A program made the translations under genes and the position numbers. A DNA stretch of 5,501 nucleotides, from the NCBI GenBank assembly GCA_002495845.1, contig DAHF01000020.1:1-5501 (forward strand), written 5' to 3'. The stretch is from Sulfolobus sp. UBA167. GTDB taxonomy: Archaea > Thermoproteota > Thermoprotei_A > Sulfolobales > Sulfolobaceae. Shown one piece after another: positions 1-5,427 of this stretch (positions are counted from its first letter, which is position 1; every line of letters starts with the position of its first letter). Below the pieces are notes generated by a model. It was not told the origin of the DNA. It saw only the letters and a program-made list of their open reading frames with translations, and ran no database searches.

Positions 1-1
1 A

Positions 2-463
2 ATTGATCCCAACGCCAGAATAGCAGACCTAGTAGTGCTCTTGATGGTCCTCAACAACAATTACGGTGGAAAGGCAGACCTCTATGAGCTTGCAATGGAC
101 ATGGGAATAGACATAGACGACATGATGCCAATAGTTTACACTGCAAGCTATCTAGGCTTCGTTACAATAGGAGGAGGCGACATCATTATTGCAGATAAAG
201 GATTACAGTTCCTCAACGCCAACTTAAAACAAAGGAAAAAGCTTATCTTTGAATCGATAAGAAGCATAGAGCCCTTTAAGACCGCGATAGAACTGAGGGA
301 GTTCACCCTGGAGGAACTAATGAACGAGCTGGAGAAGAAGGGAATACCTAACTACAACTCACCCCAAGGCAAATATGACCTTCAAATCACCATCGCCGAA
401 TGGGGAGTTTATTCAGGACTAATTTCGCTTGTTGAAGATGAGAGGTTCAAGGTAAACCTTTGA
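2..463 (+). CDS. AAA-associated C-terminal domain protein, probably NitT/TauT-type ABC transporter ATPase (5' partial)
   Basis: The reading frame is open from base 2, so the gene starts outside the window; 153 residues and the TGA stop are visible. The internal ATG at 35 is not a credible start because conserved-looking sequence (IDPNARIADLVVLL) precedes it. The visible part resembles the AAA_assoc_C domain (Pfam PF09821), found at the C-terminus of nitrate/sulfonate/taurine-type ABC ATPases and sometimes alone. Supporting stretches are GGKADLYELA, PIVYTASYLGFV followed by GGGDIIIADKG, the RKKLIFESI segment, and the terminal ITIAEWGVYSGLI; this Asp-Leu-X-X-Leu-Ala / Leu-Gly-Phe / Gly-Asp-Ile / Trp-Gly-X-Tyr pattern marks the family. 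The fold is expected to be winged-helix-like and cytoplasmic, attached to the nucleotide-binding subunit of an importer. No Walker motifs are visible, so whether an ATPase domain lies upstream cannot be decided here. Domain assignment is fairly confident; the transported substrate is unknown. Confidence 0.8.
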   Translation: MDPNARIADLVVLLMVLNNNYGGKADLYELAMDMGIDIDDMMPIVYTASYLGFVTIGGGDIIIADKGLQFLNANLKQRKKLIFESIRSIEPFKTAIELREFTLEELMNELEKKGIPNYNSPQGKYDLQITIAEWGVYSGLISLVEDERFKVNL

Positions 464-499
464 CAGACCATTTAAGCCTTACAAGTTTTGCATGATATA

Positions 500-507
500 C
501 TTATATA
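500..507 (+). promoter_or_regulatory. Orphan TATA-like box
   Basis: The sequence CTTATATA is a strong archaeal TATA match. By the spacing seen elsewhere in the window, transcription would start near 530, but no start codon lies there. It could drive a long-leader transcript for the Cas4-like gene or a short non-coding RNA, or be a chance match in AT-rich DNA. Confidence 0.35.
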
Positions 508-524
508 CAATGATAATACATTGT
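507..524. repeat. Perfect inverted repeat, possible operator
   Basis: ACAATG (507-512) and CATTGT (519-524) are exact reverse complements around a 6-bp spacer, ATAATA. The repeat begins at the last base of the TATA-like box at 500-507 and ends about 6 bp before the predicted transcription start. Archaeal repressors often bind in that position to block RNA polymerase recruitment. The operator role is an inference from position and symmetry. Confidence 0.35.
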
Positions 525-673
525 TCGGCTACGGCATATCTCCGCGACTGAAATTGCAAACTGAGAAATTTTCATATATTTTATGCTTCATGTATGTTAA
601 TGAAACTCTTAACTCTCTAGCTTTGAGTACTTTATCTCAATAATGTTAACTAACATAAAAAGCTTCCACAATG

Positions 674-681
674 TTTTTAAA
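674..681 (+). promoter_or_regulatory. TATA box of the Cas4-like gene
   Basis: TTTTTAAA is centred about 26 bp upstream of the GTG at 703, the spacing expected for a leaderless transcript. It lies inside the longer open frame that begins at ATG 643, which argues that this longer frame is not the true gene start. Confidence 0.55.
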
Positions 682-702
682 ATTATAACCTATGAAAAAC
701 TT

Positions 703-1371
703 GTGGTAGTAAAGGAGATTATTTATAAACACTTATCAGAAAATGAGATTAAGTACAGCTTTGACGGAGAATATTGGCCTTCACAGATCTGGAATTGCGT
801 GAGGAGACAGTACTACGACAGAGTTTACCCTATATCCATGGGATATGAAAGCACTAGGTTCACCGTCCTGGGCTCTGCCCTACATGAGCTCATAGCGGGT
901 CTTCTGAAGGAGGAACAAGGAATCAACGTAATAAGCGAAGTACCTATAAGGATACCTCACCCTTCAAACAGCGAAATAGTCTTCTCCGGCAGGGCAGACG
1001 ACATAATAATTGTAGAGTTCACAAAGGAGAGGTACATTATTGAGGTGAAAAGTGTGGACGACCTTCAGGACAAGTTACGAAAGAATTTCTTACCAAAGTT
1101 GGAACATAGGGCTCAGCTCAATATGTACTTGAGGGCTTATCCGAGATCACACGGAATACTCCTCTACGTCGACAGGGGTGACTTCGATATGGAGGAAATA
1201 CCAATTAACTTCGATCAAGATCTCTACAACAAGACCCTAGAAAGGGCTGAGATACTACACAATTACCTGGTTAAAAGGGAGACCCCTCCTCCTGAGGCTA
1301 AACAAGACCAGAGCATGAACTGGCAGTGTAGGTACTGCATCCATAAAGCTAGATGCGACAGGGAACAGTGA
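703..1371 (+). CDS. Stand-alone Cas4-like PD-(D/E)XK nuclease with Fe-S cluster
   Basis: This is a RecB/Cas4-family single-strand DNA exonuclease candidate of 222 residues from GTG 703. Active-site elements are all present: H61 in GSALHELI, D99 in GRADD, E114 and K116 in IIEVKS, and the QxxxY motif at Q138-Y142. Four cysteines for a 4Fe-4S cluster are present: C32 in NCVRRQYY, and C209, C212 and C218 in a C-x2-C-x5-C tail. Family members cut or unwind DNA ends, and CRISPR Cas4 trims spacer precursors during adaptation. The frame extends upstream to ATG 643, which would add 20 residues, but that stretch is AT-rich and contains the apparent TATA box at 674-681. GTG 703 gives a leaderless start and a length close to Sulfolobales Cas4 proteins. 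No cas1, cas2 or repeat array is visible, so it may be a solo Cas4 acting in DNA repair, or in CRISPR systems encoded elsewhere. Family assignment is strong; the precise role is unknown. Confidence 0.85.
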   Translation: MVVKEIIYKHLSENEIKYSFDGEYWPSQIWNCVRRQYYDRVYPISMGYESTRFTVLGSALHELIAGLLKEEQGINVISEVPIRIPHPSNSEIVFSGRADDIIIVEFTKERYIIEVKSVDDLQDKLRKNFLPKLEHRAQLNMYLRAYPRSHGILLYVDRGDFDMEEIPINFDQDLYNKTLERAEILHNYLVKRETPPPEAKQDQSMNWQCRYCIHKARCDREQ

Positions 1372-1377
1372 AAGCAA

Positions 1378-1426
1378 TTTACATCTTTTTCGCCTAGTCG
1401 TAATAGTTATTCCTTTTGTTTCATTT
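1378..1426 (+). terminator. T-rich terminator region after the Cas4-like gene
   Basis: Just after the TGA stop, the plus strand carries several T runs, including TTTTT at 1386-1390 and TTCCTTTTGTTTCATTT at 1410-1426. Archaeal intrinsic termination depends on such U-rich tracts without needing a hairpin. This fits separate transcription of the Cas4-like and transporter genes. Confidence 0.4.
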
Positions 1427-1435
1427 GTCGTAATA
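1397..1435. repeat. Pair of GTCGTAATA direct repeats, 30 bp apart, upstream of the transporter gene
   Basis: GTCGTAATA occurs at 1397-1405 and again at 1427-1435, start to start exactly 30 bp, or about three helical turns. The second copy ends 8 bp before the TATA box, at roughly -49 to -41 from the expected transcription start, a typical place for an archaeal activator. The second copy also overlaps a short inverted repeat, TCGT-AATAC-ACGA (1428-1440). A metal-responsive regulator would suit the downstream gene, but that is inference. Confidence 0.4.
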
Positions 1436-1443
1436 CACGAATA

Positions 1444-1451
1444 GTTTAAAT
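1444..1451 (+). promoter_or_regulatory. TATA box of the VIT1/CCC1 transporter gene
   Basis: GTTTAAAT is centred about 28 bp upstream of the ATG at 1476 and fits a leaderless transcript beginning at or just before that codon. The in-frame TTG at 1467 would lie upstream of the predicted transcription start, so ATG 1476 is preferred. Confidence 0.55.
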
Positions 1452-1475
1452 GAGGAATTTATATTATTGAATTGC

Positions 1476-2222
1476 ATGGAGAAAAACTCAGATAAGTATG
1501 AACCCGTTAGACATTACACCGATGAAGCAGATAAGTTCAGGACTAAAGTCTTCGGGATACAAGACGGTTTGATAGGAGTAGGTGCAATAGCGATAGGAGC
1601 AGCTGGGTTCGAACATGACGTGGTATCAGTCCTCATTGCAGGTCTGATAGCTACAATAGGACAAGCCTTCTCCATGGGCATAGGAGAATACATATCCACG
1701 AGGGTCAGGATGCAGGTCATAGATAATGAAATTAAAAAAGAGAAGATGGAAATAGAGAAATACCCGAACATGGAGAAAGAAGAGCTAGTACAGTTCTACT
1801 TAGACAAGGGGTTCACCGAAGAGGAGGCTAGGAACATAGCGGAGAAGTTGTGGAAGAACAAGGAGAGCGTTTTACAGGAAATGATGGCTAACGAATTAAA
1901 GATATTCCCCGAAGACTTTGAAAATCCTGTGAAACTCGGCTTCATAATGGCGTTATACCTAGTTGTAGGGGGTCTACTTCCACTTTTGCCTTTCATAGTA
2001 GGACATATCTTAGGAGGAGATTTCTACGTTTTCTTAGTAAGCTCAATAATCATAGCATTGGTTTCGCTTGGACTATTCGGAACTATTGGCTCTAAATATA
2101 CCGGGCTTAGCAAGGCAAGGGGCGCACTCGAACAAGTAGGTACTGGATCGCTGGCTTTAATAGGAAGCTACATGGGAGGGATGATCCTAGCTCACTTCTT
2201 CCCAGTCACCCTCCTCCCTTGA
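1476..2222 (+). CDS. VIT1/CCC1-family Fe2+/Mn2+ transporter
   Basis: This 248-residue membrane protein matches the VIT1/CCC1 family, which moves ferrous iron or manganese out of the cytoplasm, usually in exchange for protons. Five membrane segments can be placed at about 26-45, 49-73, 152-175, 183-205 and 224-244. The first carries the family motif GIQDGLIGVG with D30; the second carries SMGIGEYIS, with M67 and E71. Between segments 2 and 3 lies a charged cytoplasmic region (about 74-150) rich in glutamate and ending in EMMANE, as expected for the metal-binding domain of plant and bacterial homologues. I chose ATG 1476 over an in-frame TTG at 1467 because of the TATA box at 1444-1451. The gene has its own promoter and direct repeats, so it is probably not in an operon with the Cas4-like gene 104 bp upstream. 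Its last 17 bp overlap the convergent hydrolase gene. Family is confident; the metal is not determined. Confidence 0.88.
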   Translation: MEKNSDKYEPVRHYTDEADKFRTKVFGIQDGLIGVGAIAIGAAGFEHDVVSVLIAGLIATIGQAFSMGIGEYISTRVRMQVIDNEIKKEKMEIEKYPNMEKEELVQFYLDKGFTEEEARNIAEKLWKNKESVLQEMMANELKIFPEDFENPVKLGFIMALYLVVGGLLPLLPFIVGHILGGDFYVFLVSSIIIALVSLGLFGTIGSKYTGLSKARGALEQVGTGSLALIGSYMGGMILAHFFPVTLLP

Positions 2223-3129
2223 GAAGTTCAGCTACACCGCGAGGTAACTTGGCGGGTTCGTTACTCTCCGAGAAGAGTTCCTTTCTCCTGGATTCTAATG
2301 GGTTCTCCTCCTCCTTAAGGTATTCAGCTGCCGTCATGACGTTGGCATTGACTTCCTTCACCCTGAGCTTCAACGACGAAATTATTTCGCGATAGCGCTG
2401 ATCCCTGACAAGGTGGTGGTCTATTATCATCGTGGTTAAACCTTGTTTCACGATTTTCTCCAAGTTGTCCATGGAGGCGTCGAATTGATCCTCAGTTAGA
2501 GCATATCCTAGCATGTAAGACAGAGGTCCGTCTATTATTAGAGTTGAAGGTTTAACCTCCTGAGTGAACTCCATGTGCATTTCTCTTGGGGCTCCCTCTA
2601 TATCTGAGGTTATCATGACCGTTTCGTCACCGTCAGACACGGCGACTTGAACTACGTAGCCCATTCTCTCGTCTGCCCCGTGAGGGACGGGGTATGAAAA
2701 CTTTATCTTCGTATGACCCAAGACGAACCCCTTCCCGTCTGCTGACTGGATTGAGCTTGGGAGTCCTTTAATTGAGTTGAGGAACTTAGGAGCTCTAATC
2801 TTACCTTGACTTGGATTTATGAAGGAATTAGGGTCTTTTATGAAGACCTTCTTTCCCCTATATATGTCCTTAGGTATCACGAAGCCAGGGTCATGGTGAT
2901 CGTAATGATAATGGGTTATCACCAAGACGTCCGCTTCCCTAGCATATTCGTTGACGGAGCGTGCCAATTCCAGGAGTTTCTCCACCTCCATCTTATGAGG
3001 CGGAAGGCCGTACCTCCTAGGCGCAAGCGAAACAGCGGGATCCACGAGTATCTTGAGGTCAGAGGTCTCGATAAAGGTAGCTTGAGACCTGACACCGAGG
3101 CTCTCAAATGCAATGGGTATTATCTTCAT
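2206..3129 (-). CDS. UPF0282/COG2248 metallo-beta-lactamase-fold hydrolase
   Basis: The 307-residue product belongs to the metallo-beta-lactamase superfamily and most resembles the archaeal UPF0282 (COG2248) group of predicted hydrolases, whose substrate is not established. The metal-binding signature THYHYDHH is clear, with H73, H75, D77 and H78; further ligand candidates are H150 (VPHGADE), D176 (ITSDIEG) and the late DHH at 237-239. The N-terminus, with LGVRSQATFIET and a LVDPAVS strand, is typical of the fold. There is no signal peptide or membrane segment, so the protein should be cytoplasmic. The last 35 or so residues form a charged, probably flexible tail. The start ATG at 3129 is supported by a TATA box at 3152-3159. 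The small unknown gene upstream on the same strand ends 24 bp before this start, so co-transcription is also possible. The 3' end overlaps the transporter gene by 17 bp. Confidence 0.85.
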   Translation of the reverse strand: MKIIPIAFESLGVRSQATFIETSDLKILVDPAVSLAPRRYGLPPHKMEVEKLLELARSVNEYAREADVLVITHYHYDHHDPGFVIPKDIYRGKKVFIKDPNSFINPSQGKIRAPKFLNSIKGLPSSIQSADGKGFVLGHTKIKFSYPVPHGADERMGYVVQVAVSDGDETVMITSDIEGAPREMHMEFTQEVKPSTLIIDGPLSYMLGYALTEDQFDASMDNLEKIVKQGLTTMIIDHHLVRDQRYREIISSLKLRVKEVNANVMTAAEYLKEEENPLESRRKELFSESNEPAKLPRGVAELLKGGG

Positions 3130-3151
3130 AAAAATAATCTTACTTTGAATG

Positions 3152-3159
3152 ATTTAAAA
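3152..3159 (-). promoter_or_regulatory. TATA box of the UPF0282 gene, overlapping the upstream stop codon
   Basis: On the minus strand the box reads TTTTAAAT and is centred about 26 bp before the ATG at 3129. It spans the TAA stop (3154-3156) of the 84-residue gene. The UPF0282 gene can therefore have its own leaderless transcript even if read-through from the upstream gene also occurs. Confidence 0.5.
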
Positions 3160-3408
3160 TCTAAGGCTTCGAATCTCATTCACCATTTTATTCATCTCAT
3201 GAACTGTCATACCTATGTCGACCTTAGCACGTCTTATTCCGTAGTTGCTCCTCCTTTCCATCATTTTCCCCACGCCGTAAACTGCTAGGCCGGTAACTGT
3301 AGTAATATGGAATGGATCGTCCAAGCCAAAAGCTATGAACTTACCCACTCCCTGAACTGTCCTACCACGGGGCTCGTAGTCCCCTAAGAGTGACCTGATC
3401 GAGCTCAT
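3154..3408 (-). CDS. Small conserved-looking protein of unknown function
   Basis: I do not recognise this 84-residue protein. It is basic (many Arg and Lys against fewer acidic residues), has no cysteine, and shows no metal or nucleotide motif. Residues 18-49 (TVQGVGKFIAFGLDD, then HITTVTGLAVYGVGKMM) are glycine- and hydrophobic-rich with a repeated GVGK element (20-23 and 45-48). Residues 66-84 look like an amphipathic helix. A peripheral membrane or nucleic-acid-binding role is conceivable but unsupported. It is judged real because its codons resemble those of neighbouring genes, it fills an otherwise empty stretch, and a TATA box lies at the leaderless distance from its ATG. It ends 24 bp before the UPF0282 gene on the same strand, which suggests shared expression. 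It diverges from the glycosyltransferase gene across 99 bp. Confidence 0.7.
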   Translation of the reverse strand: MSSIRSLLGDYEPRGRTVQGVGKFIAFGLDDPFHITTVTGLAVYGVGKMMERRSNYGIRRAKVDIGMTVHEMNKMVNEIRSLRF

Positions 3409-3431
3409 GAATAATTAATTCTCAACTCGGG

Positions 3432-3439
3432 CTTTAAGC
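3432..3439 (-). promoter_or_regulatory. TATA box of the small unknown gene, inside a palindrome
   Basis: On the minus strand the box reads GCTTAAAG and is centred about 27 bp before the ATG at 3408. It lies within GGCTTTAAGCC (3430-3440), an 11-bp palindrome around a central base, which could let a dimeric repressor cover the TATA box. Confidence 0.5.
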
Positions 3440-3460
3440 CAAGGGATTGGTAACTTGGAA

Positions 3461-3470
3461 TTACCGGTAA
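3461..3470. promoter_or_regulatory. Perfect palindrome TTACCGGTAA in the divergent promoter region
   Basis: TTACCGGTAA is a perfect 10-bp palindrome directly before the BRE/TATA region of the glycosyltransferase gene (about -47 to -38). A third GGTAA half-site at 3449-3453 pairs with the TTACC at 3461-3465 over a 7-bp gap. The position suits an activator or shared regulator of the two divergent genes. This is inference from symmetry and placement. Confidence 0.4.
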
Positions 3471-3484
3471 GCAAAGCATTTAAT
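3471..3484 (+). promoter_or_regulatory. BRE/TATA promoter of the glycosyltransferase gene
   Basis: GCAAAG (3471-3476) resembles a BRE and is followed by CATTTAAT (3477-3484), centred about 27 bp before the ATG at 3508. The spacing predicts a leaderless transcript. Confidence 0.55.
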
Positions 3485-3507
3485 GTATTCTACATAAATC
3501 ATCTTCA

Positions 3508-4668
3508 ATGTTTCAAGTATTATTGCTGATACTTAGTTTAGCTATGTCATCATGGAGCGCATACAACTCCTTTCTGGCTATAAGGGGTGTTACCTGGAAG
3601 CCAATTGAGGGTAGAGAATACAGCGGGGTCAGGTTTTCGGTAGTCGTACCAGCAAAAAATGAAGGAAAAGTCCTCCCGAGGCTTTTGGACAGACTAGTCA
3701 ACATGGAATACGACAAGTCCAAATACGACATTATGGTCATTGAGGATGGATCCACAGACGACACAAAGGAGCAGTGCAAGAGATATGAAGCCAAGTACGA
3801 TAATCTGAAATGCGTTTCCCTCTACCCTTCAAACGTGGTGAACGGAAAGAGTAGGGCACTGAATTATGCTGTGTCGATATCAAAAGGTGAGATTATAGGG
3901 GTCTTTGACGCTGACAGCATACCTAAAATAGATGTCTTGTCTGTAGTAGCACCTAAGTTCTCCGATCCAAAGGTAGGCGCGGTTCAAGGCAGATTGATAC
4001 CAGTTAACGTGAGGGAGTCCATCACGTCCAGGTTCGCTTCCCTTGAAGAGCTCCTTTACGAGTACTCCATAGCAGGCAGAGCAAGGTCAGGCCTCTTCGT
4101 CCCACTTGAGGGGACTTGCTCGTTTATAAGGAAAGATGTACTGCTGAGCTTGGGCGGATGGAACGAGAACGGATTAACTGAAGACTTAGATTTGAGCTTG
4201 AAGATTCATGCCTTAGGGTTAAAGGTTGTCTACTCTCCAAATGCAGTAACGTGGAGAGAGGTACCAGTCAGGTTCAAAGTCTTATGGAAACAGAGGATCA
4301 GGTGGTACAGAGGTCACTTCGAAGTTTCCTTAAAGGTAAAGGGGATAAACAAGAAGATTATAGATGGCATGATAATAACCCTAAGCCCTGTATTCATGGT
4401 AATATCTATCGTGAACTATGGGCTCTTCCTCCTCTATCCTTTCAGTATTATGTATTTCCTAGCTAGCGCTTTCCTCTCTATAGCTACCCTACTGTCTTTC
4501 ATGATTTCTGTAGCTATCTCGAGGAGGCACATGATAGGATCGATATTTCCTATATTATCTTTAGCTTACATCAATTTTATCGTCTTAATGAATTTCTATG
4601 CAATGTCGTTAGAACTATTTCATGCGAAGAAAGTATGGGTAAAAACTGAAAGGTCAGGGAAAATATAG
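3508..4668 (+). CDS. Membrane-bound family 2 glycosyltransferase
   Basis: This 386-residue protein has the architecture of processive or lipid-linked GT2 enzymes such as the cellulose/hyaluronan synthase group. An N-terminal membrane segment (about 1-24) precedes a cytoplasmic GT-A domain, and C-terminal membrane segments lie near 286-310, 312-337 and 343-370. Visible motifs are VVVPAKNE (45-52), the nucleotide-binding EDGSTDDT (79-86), the metal-binding DAD (134-136), the TED catalytic motif (224-226) and QRIRW (262-266). All are intact, so an active inverting transferase using a nucleotide sugar is expected. The acceptor could be a polyprenyl phosphate, a growing polysaccharide or a membrane lipid; sequence alone does not decide. 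Its start is backed by a well-placed promoter. The gene ends one base from the convergent PAP2 phosphatase, which might act on lipid carriers of the same general pathway. Family is confident, substrate unknown. Confidence 0.9.
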   Translation: MFQVLLLILSLAMSSWSAYNSFLAIRGVTWKPIEGREYSGVRFSVVVPAKNEGKVLPRLLDRLVNMEYDKSKYDIMVIEDGSTDDTKEQCKRYEAKYDNLKCVSLYPSNVVNGKSRALNYAVSISKGEIIGVFDADSIPKIDVLSVVAPKFSDPKVGAVQGRLIPVNVRESITSRFASLEELLYEYSIAGRARSGLFVPLEGTCSFIRKDVLLSLGGWNENGLTEDLDLSLKIHALGLKVVYSPNAVTWREVPVRFKVLWKQRIRWYRGHFEVSLKVKGINKKIIDGMIITLSPVFMVISIVNYGLFLLYPFSIMYFLASAFLSIATLLSFMISVAISRRHMIGSIFPILSLAYINFIVLMNFYAMSLELFHAKKVWVKTERSGKI

Positions 4669-4669
4669 A

Positions 4670-5350
4670 TCACTCTTGATTTCTCCTCTCTTTTTTCATC
4701 TGCTTAACTCTTGTTTCGTTCCTCCCATTTACAAGGATGCCCTTTACTCGATCGTATATTTTCATCTCCAGCCACTCCAGCTTTATTGCGGTCAGTGAAA
4801 TCGACGCTGCTAATATCCATCCAGCTATGACGTCGAGAGGCCAATGAACTCCTACATAGACCCTTGAATAACTTACGAGCAATGCCTCCACAGTGAGGGG
4901 TATAGATATGTAATATGGTAGAGTCATAAGCAAAGTTAACGCCCCGACACCTACAATTAAAGCATGACCTGAAGGATATGAAAAATCGTGGGGCTTAGGA
5001 ACTAAGAGATGATATGTGGAGAGCTCCAAGAAAGGTCTGGGCTGTGCCACAGCGTACTTTGACAGTTCGCCGAAGATAATAGCTAACACAAACGCTGAGG
5101 CTAGAATTATAGAAGCCCTCCTGTATTTTCCTCCTGCAACGAACAAAGCCGCGGTTGTGGGTATCCACACATATTCTCTTCCATATTCGGAAAGAAATAT
5201 CATAATTGGATTTAAGAAACCTATCTGTGACGAATTAATCGCATGATAAAGCAGAACATTTCCAGGGAAGTTCTGCTCTCCTATTACCTTAACTATAATT
5301 GAAAGTAAAATATATATAAAGTAAATAGATAATATATATCTCCAGTTCAC
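4670..5350 (-). CDS. PAP2-family membrane phosphatase, possible isoprenoid or lipid (pyro)phosphatase
   Basis: The 226-residue product carries all three phosphatase motifs of the PAP2 superfamily: KYAVAQPRP (K98 to P106), the PSGH motif (126-129) with the catalytic histidine H129, and SRVYVGVHWPLD (162-173), with R163, the nucleophile H169 and D173. About six membrane segments are expected, with the motifs facing one side of the membrane. The C-terminal 30 residues are strongly charged and probably cytoplasmic. Enzymes of this family remove phosphate from lipid phosphates, including polyprenyl pyrophosphates recycled during glycan assembly; the substrate here is not known. Translation starts at GTG: an in-frame TAG lies at 5360-5362 and the first internal ATG is residue 49, too far in. 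A TATA box at 5373-5380 places the transcript start at this GTG. The gene is tail-to-tail with the glycosyltransferase with a single base between stop codons. Confidence 0.88.
   Translation of the reverse strand: MNWRYILSIYFIYILLSIIVKVIGEQNFPGNVLLYHAINSSQIGFLNPIMIFLSEYGREYVWIPTTAALFVAGGKYRRASIILASAFVLAIIFGELSKYAVAQPRPFLELSTYHLLVPKPHDFSYPSGHALIVGVGALTLLMTLPYYISIPLTVEALLVSYSRVYVGVHWPLDVIAGWILAASISLTAIKLEWLEMKIYDRVKGILVNGRNETRVKQMKKERRNQE
4689..4696 (+). terminator. T-rich terminator of the glycosyltransferase transcript
   Basis: CTTTTTT, within a longer T/C-rich stretch at 4678-4700, lies just after the glycosyltransferase stop, inside the 3' end of the convergent phosphatase gene where it encodes the Lys/Glu-rich tail. 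On the other strand, T runs within the end of the glycosyltransferase gene (about 4647-4665) may stop the phosphatase transcript. Confidence 0.4.
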
Positions 5351-5372
5351 GATATAGAGCTATTTAGGACTA

Positions 5373-5380
5373 TAATAAAA
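5373..5380 (-). promoter_or_regulatory. TATA box of the PAP2 phosphatase gene
   Basis: On the minus strand the box reads TTTTATTA, centred about 26 bp before the GTG at 5350. It supports the GTG start and a leaderless transcript. Confidence 0.55.
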
Positions 5381-5427
5381 TTTGCCGAGACAGCTTTTCC
5401 TTCGCCATACAGCTTGGCTGATTCGAG

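Larger units (their letters stand above)
464..702. other. AT-rich intergenic region with several TATA-like boxes and an inverted repeat
   Basis: This 239-bp gap separates the ABC-associated gene from the Cas4-like gene and is clearly richer in A/T than the flanking genes. It holds TATA-like boxes near 500-507, 574-581 and 674-681; only the last is correctly placed for an annotated start. A perfect 6-6-6 inverted repeat lies at 507-524. A frame open from 476 to the TAA at 641-643 has no ATG or GTG start in the right place and is not called as a gene. Two CTGA tetramers (548 and 561) recall D boxes of C/D guide RNAs, but no proper C box accompanies them. Confidence 0.6.

Noticed and set aside
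510..564. C/D box guide RNA suggested by ATGATAA and two CTGA tetramers.
   Set aside because: The C box is imperfect and lies upstream of the predicted transcription start; there is no terminal stem and no second C box.
476..643. Frame open through the intergenic region, about 55 codons, ending in TAA that overlaps ATG 643.
   Set aside because: It has only TTG as possible start (488 or 521), neither at the correct distance from the TATA box at 500-507, and its composition is AT-rich like non-coding DNA.
1467..1475. TTG at 1467 as start of the transporter gene.
   Set aside because: It would precede the transcription start predicted by the TATA box at 1444-1451, while ATG 1476 fits; it adds only three residues.
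2806..3288. Plus-strand open frame of 160 codons opposite the hydrolase and the small unknown gene.
   Set aside because: It spans two well-supported minus-strand genes, has a low-complexity His-rich translation with no domain, and is a shadow of them.
3513..3794. Minus-strand open frame of 93 codons opposite the glycosyltransferase.
   Set aside because: It lies wholly within the GT2 catalytic domain, whose motifs are intact, and has no promoter.
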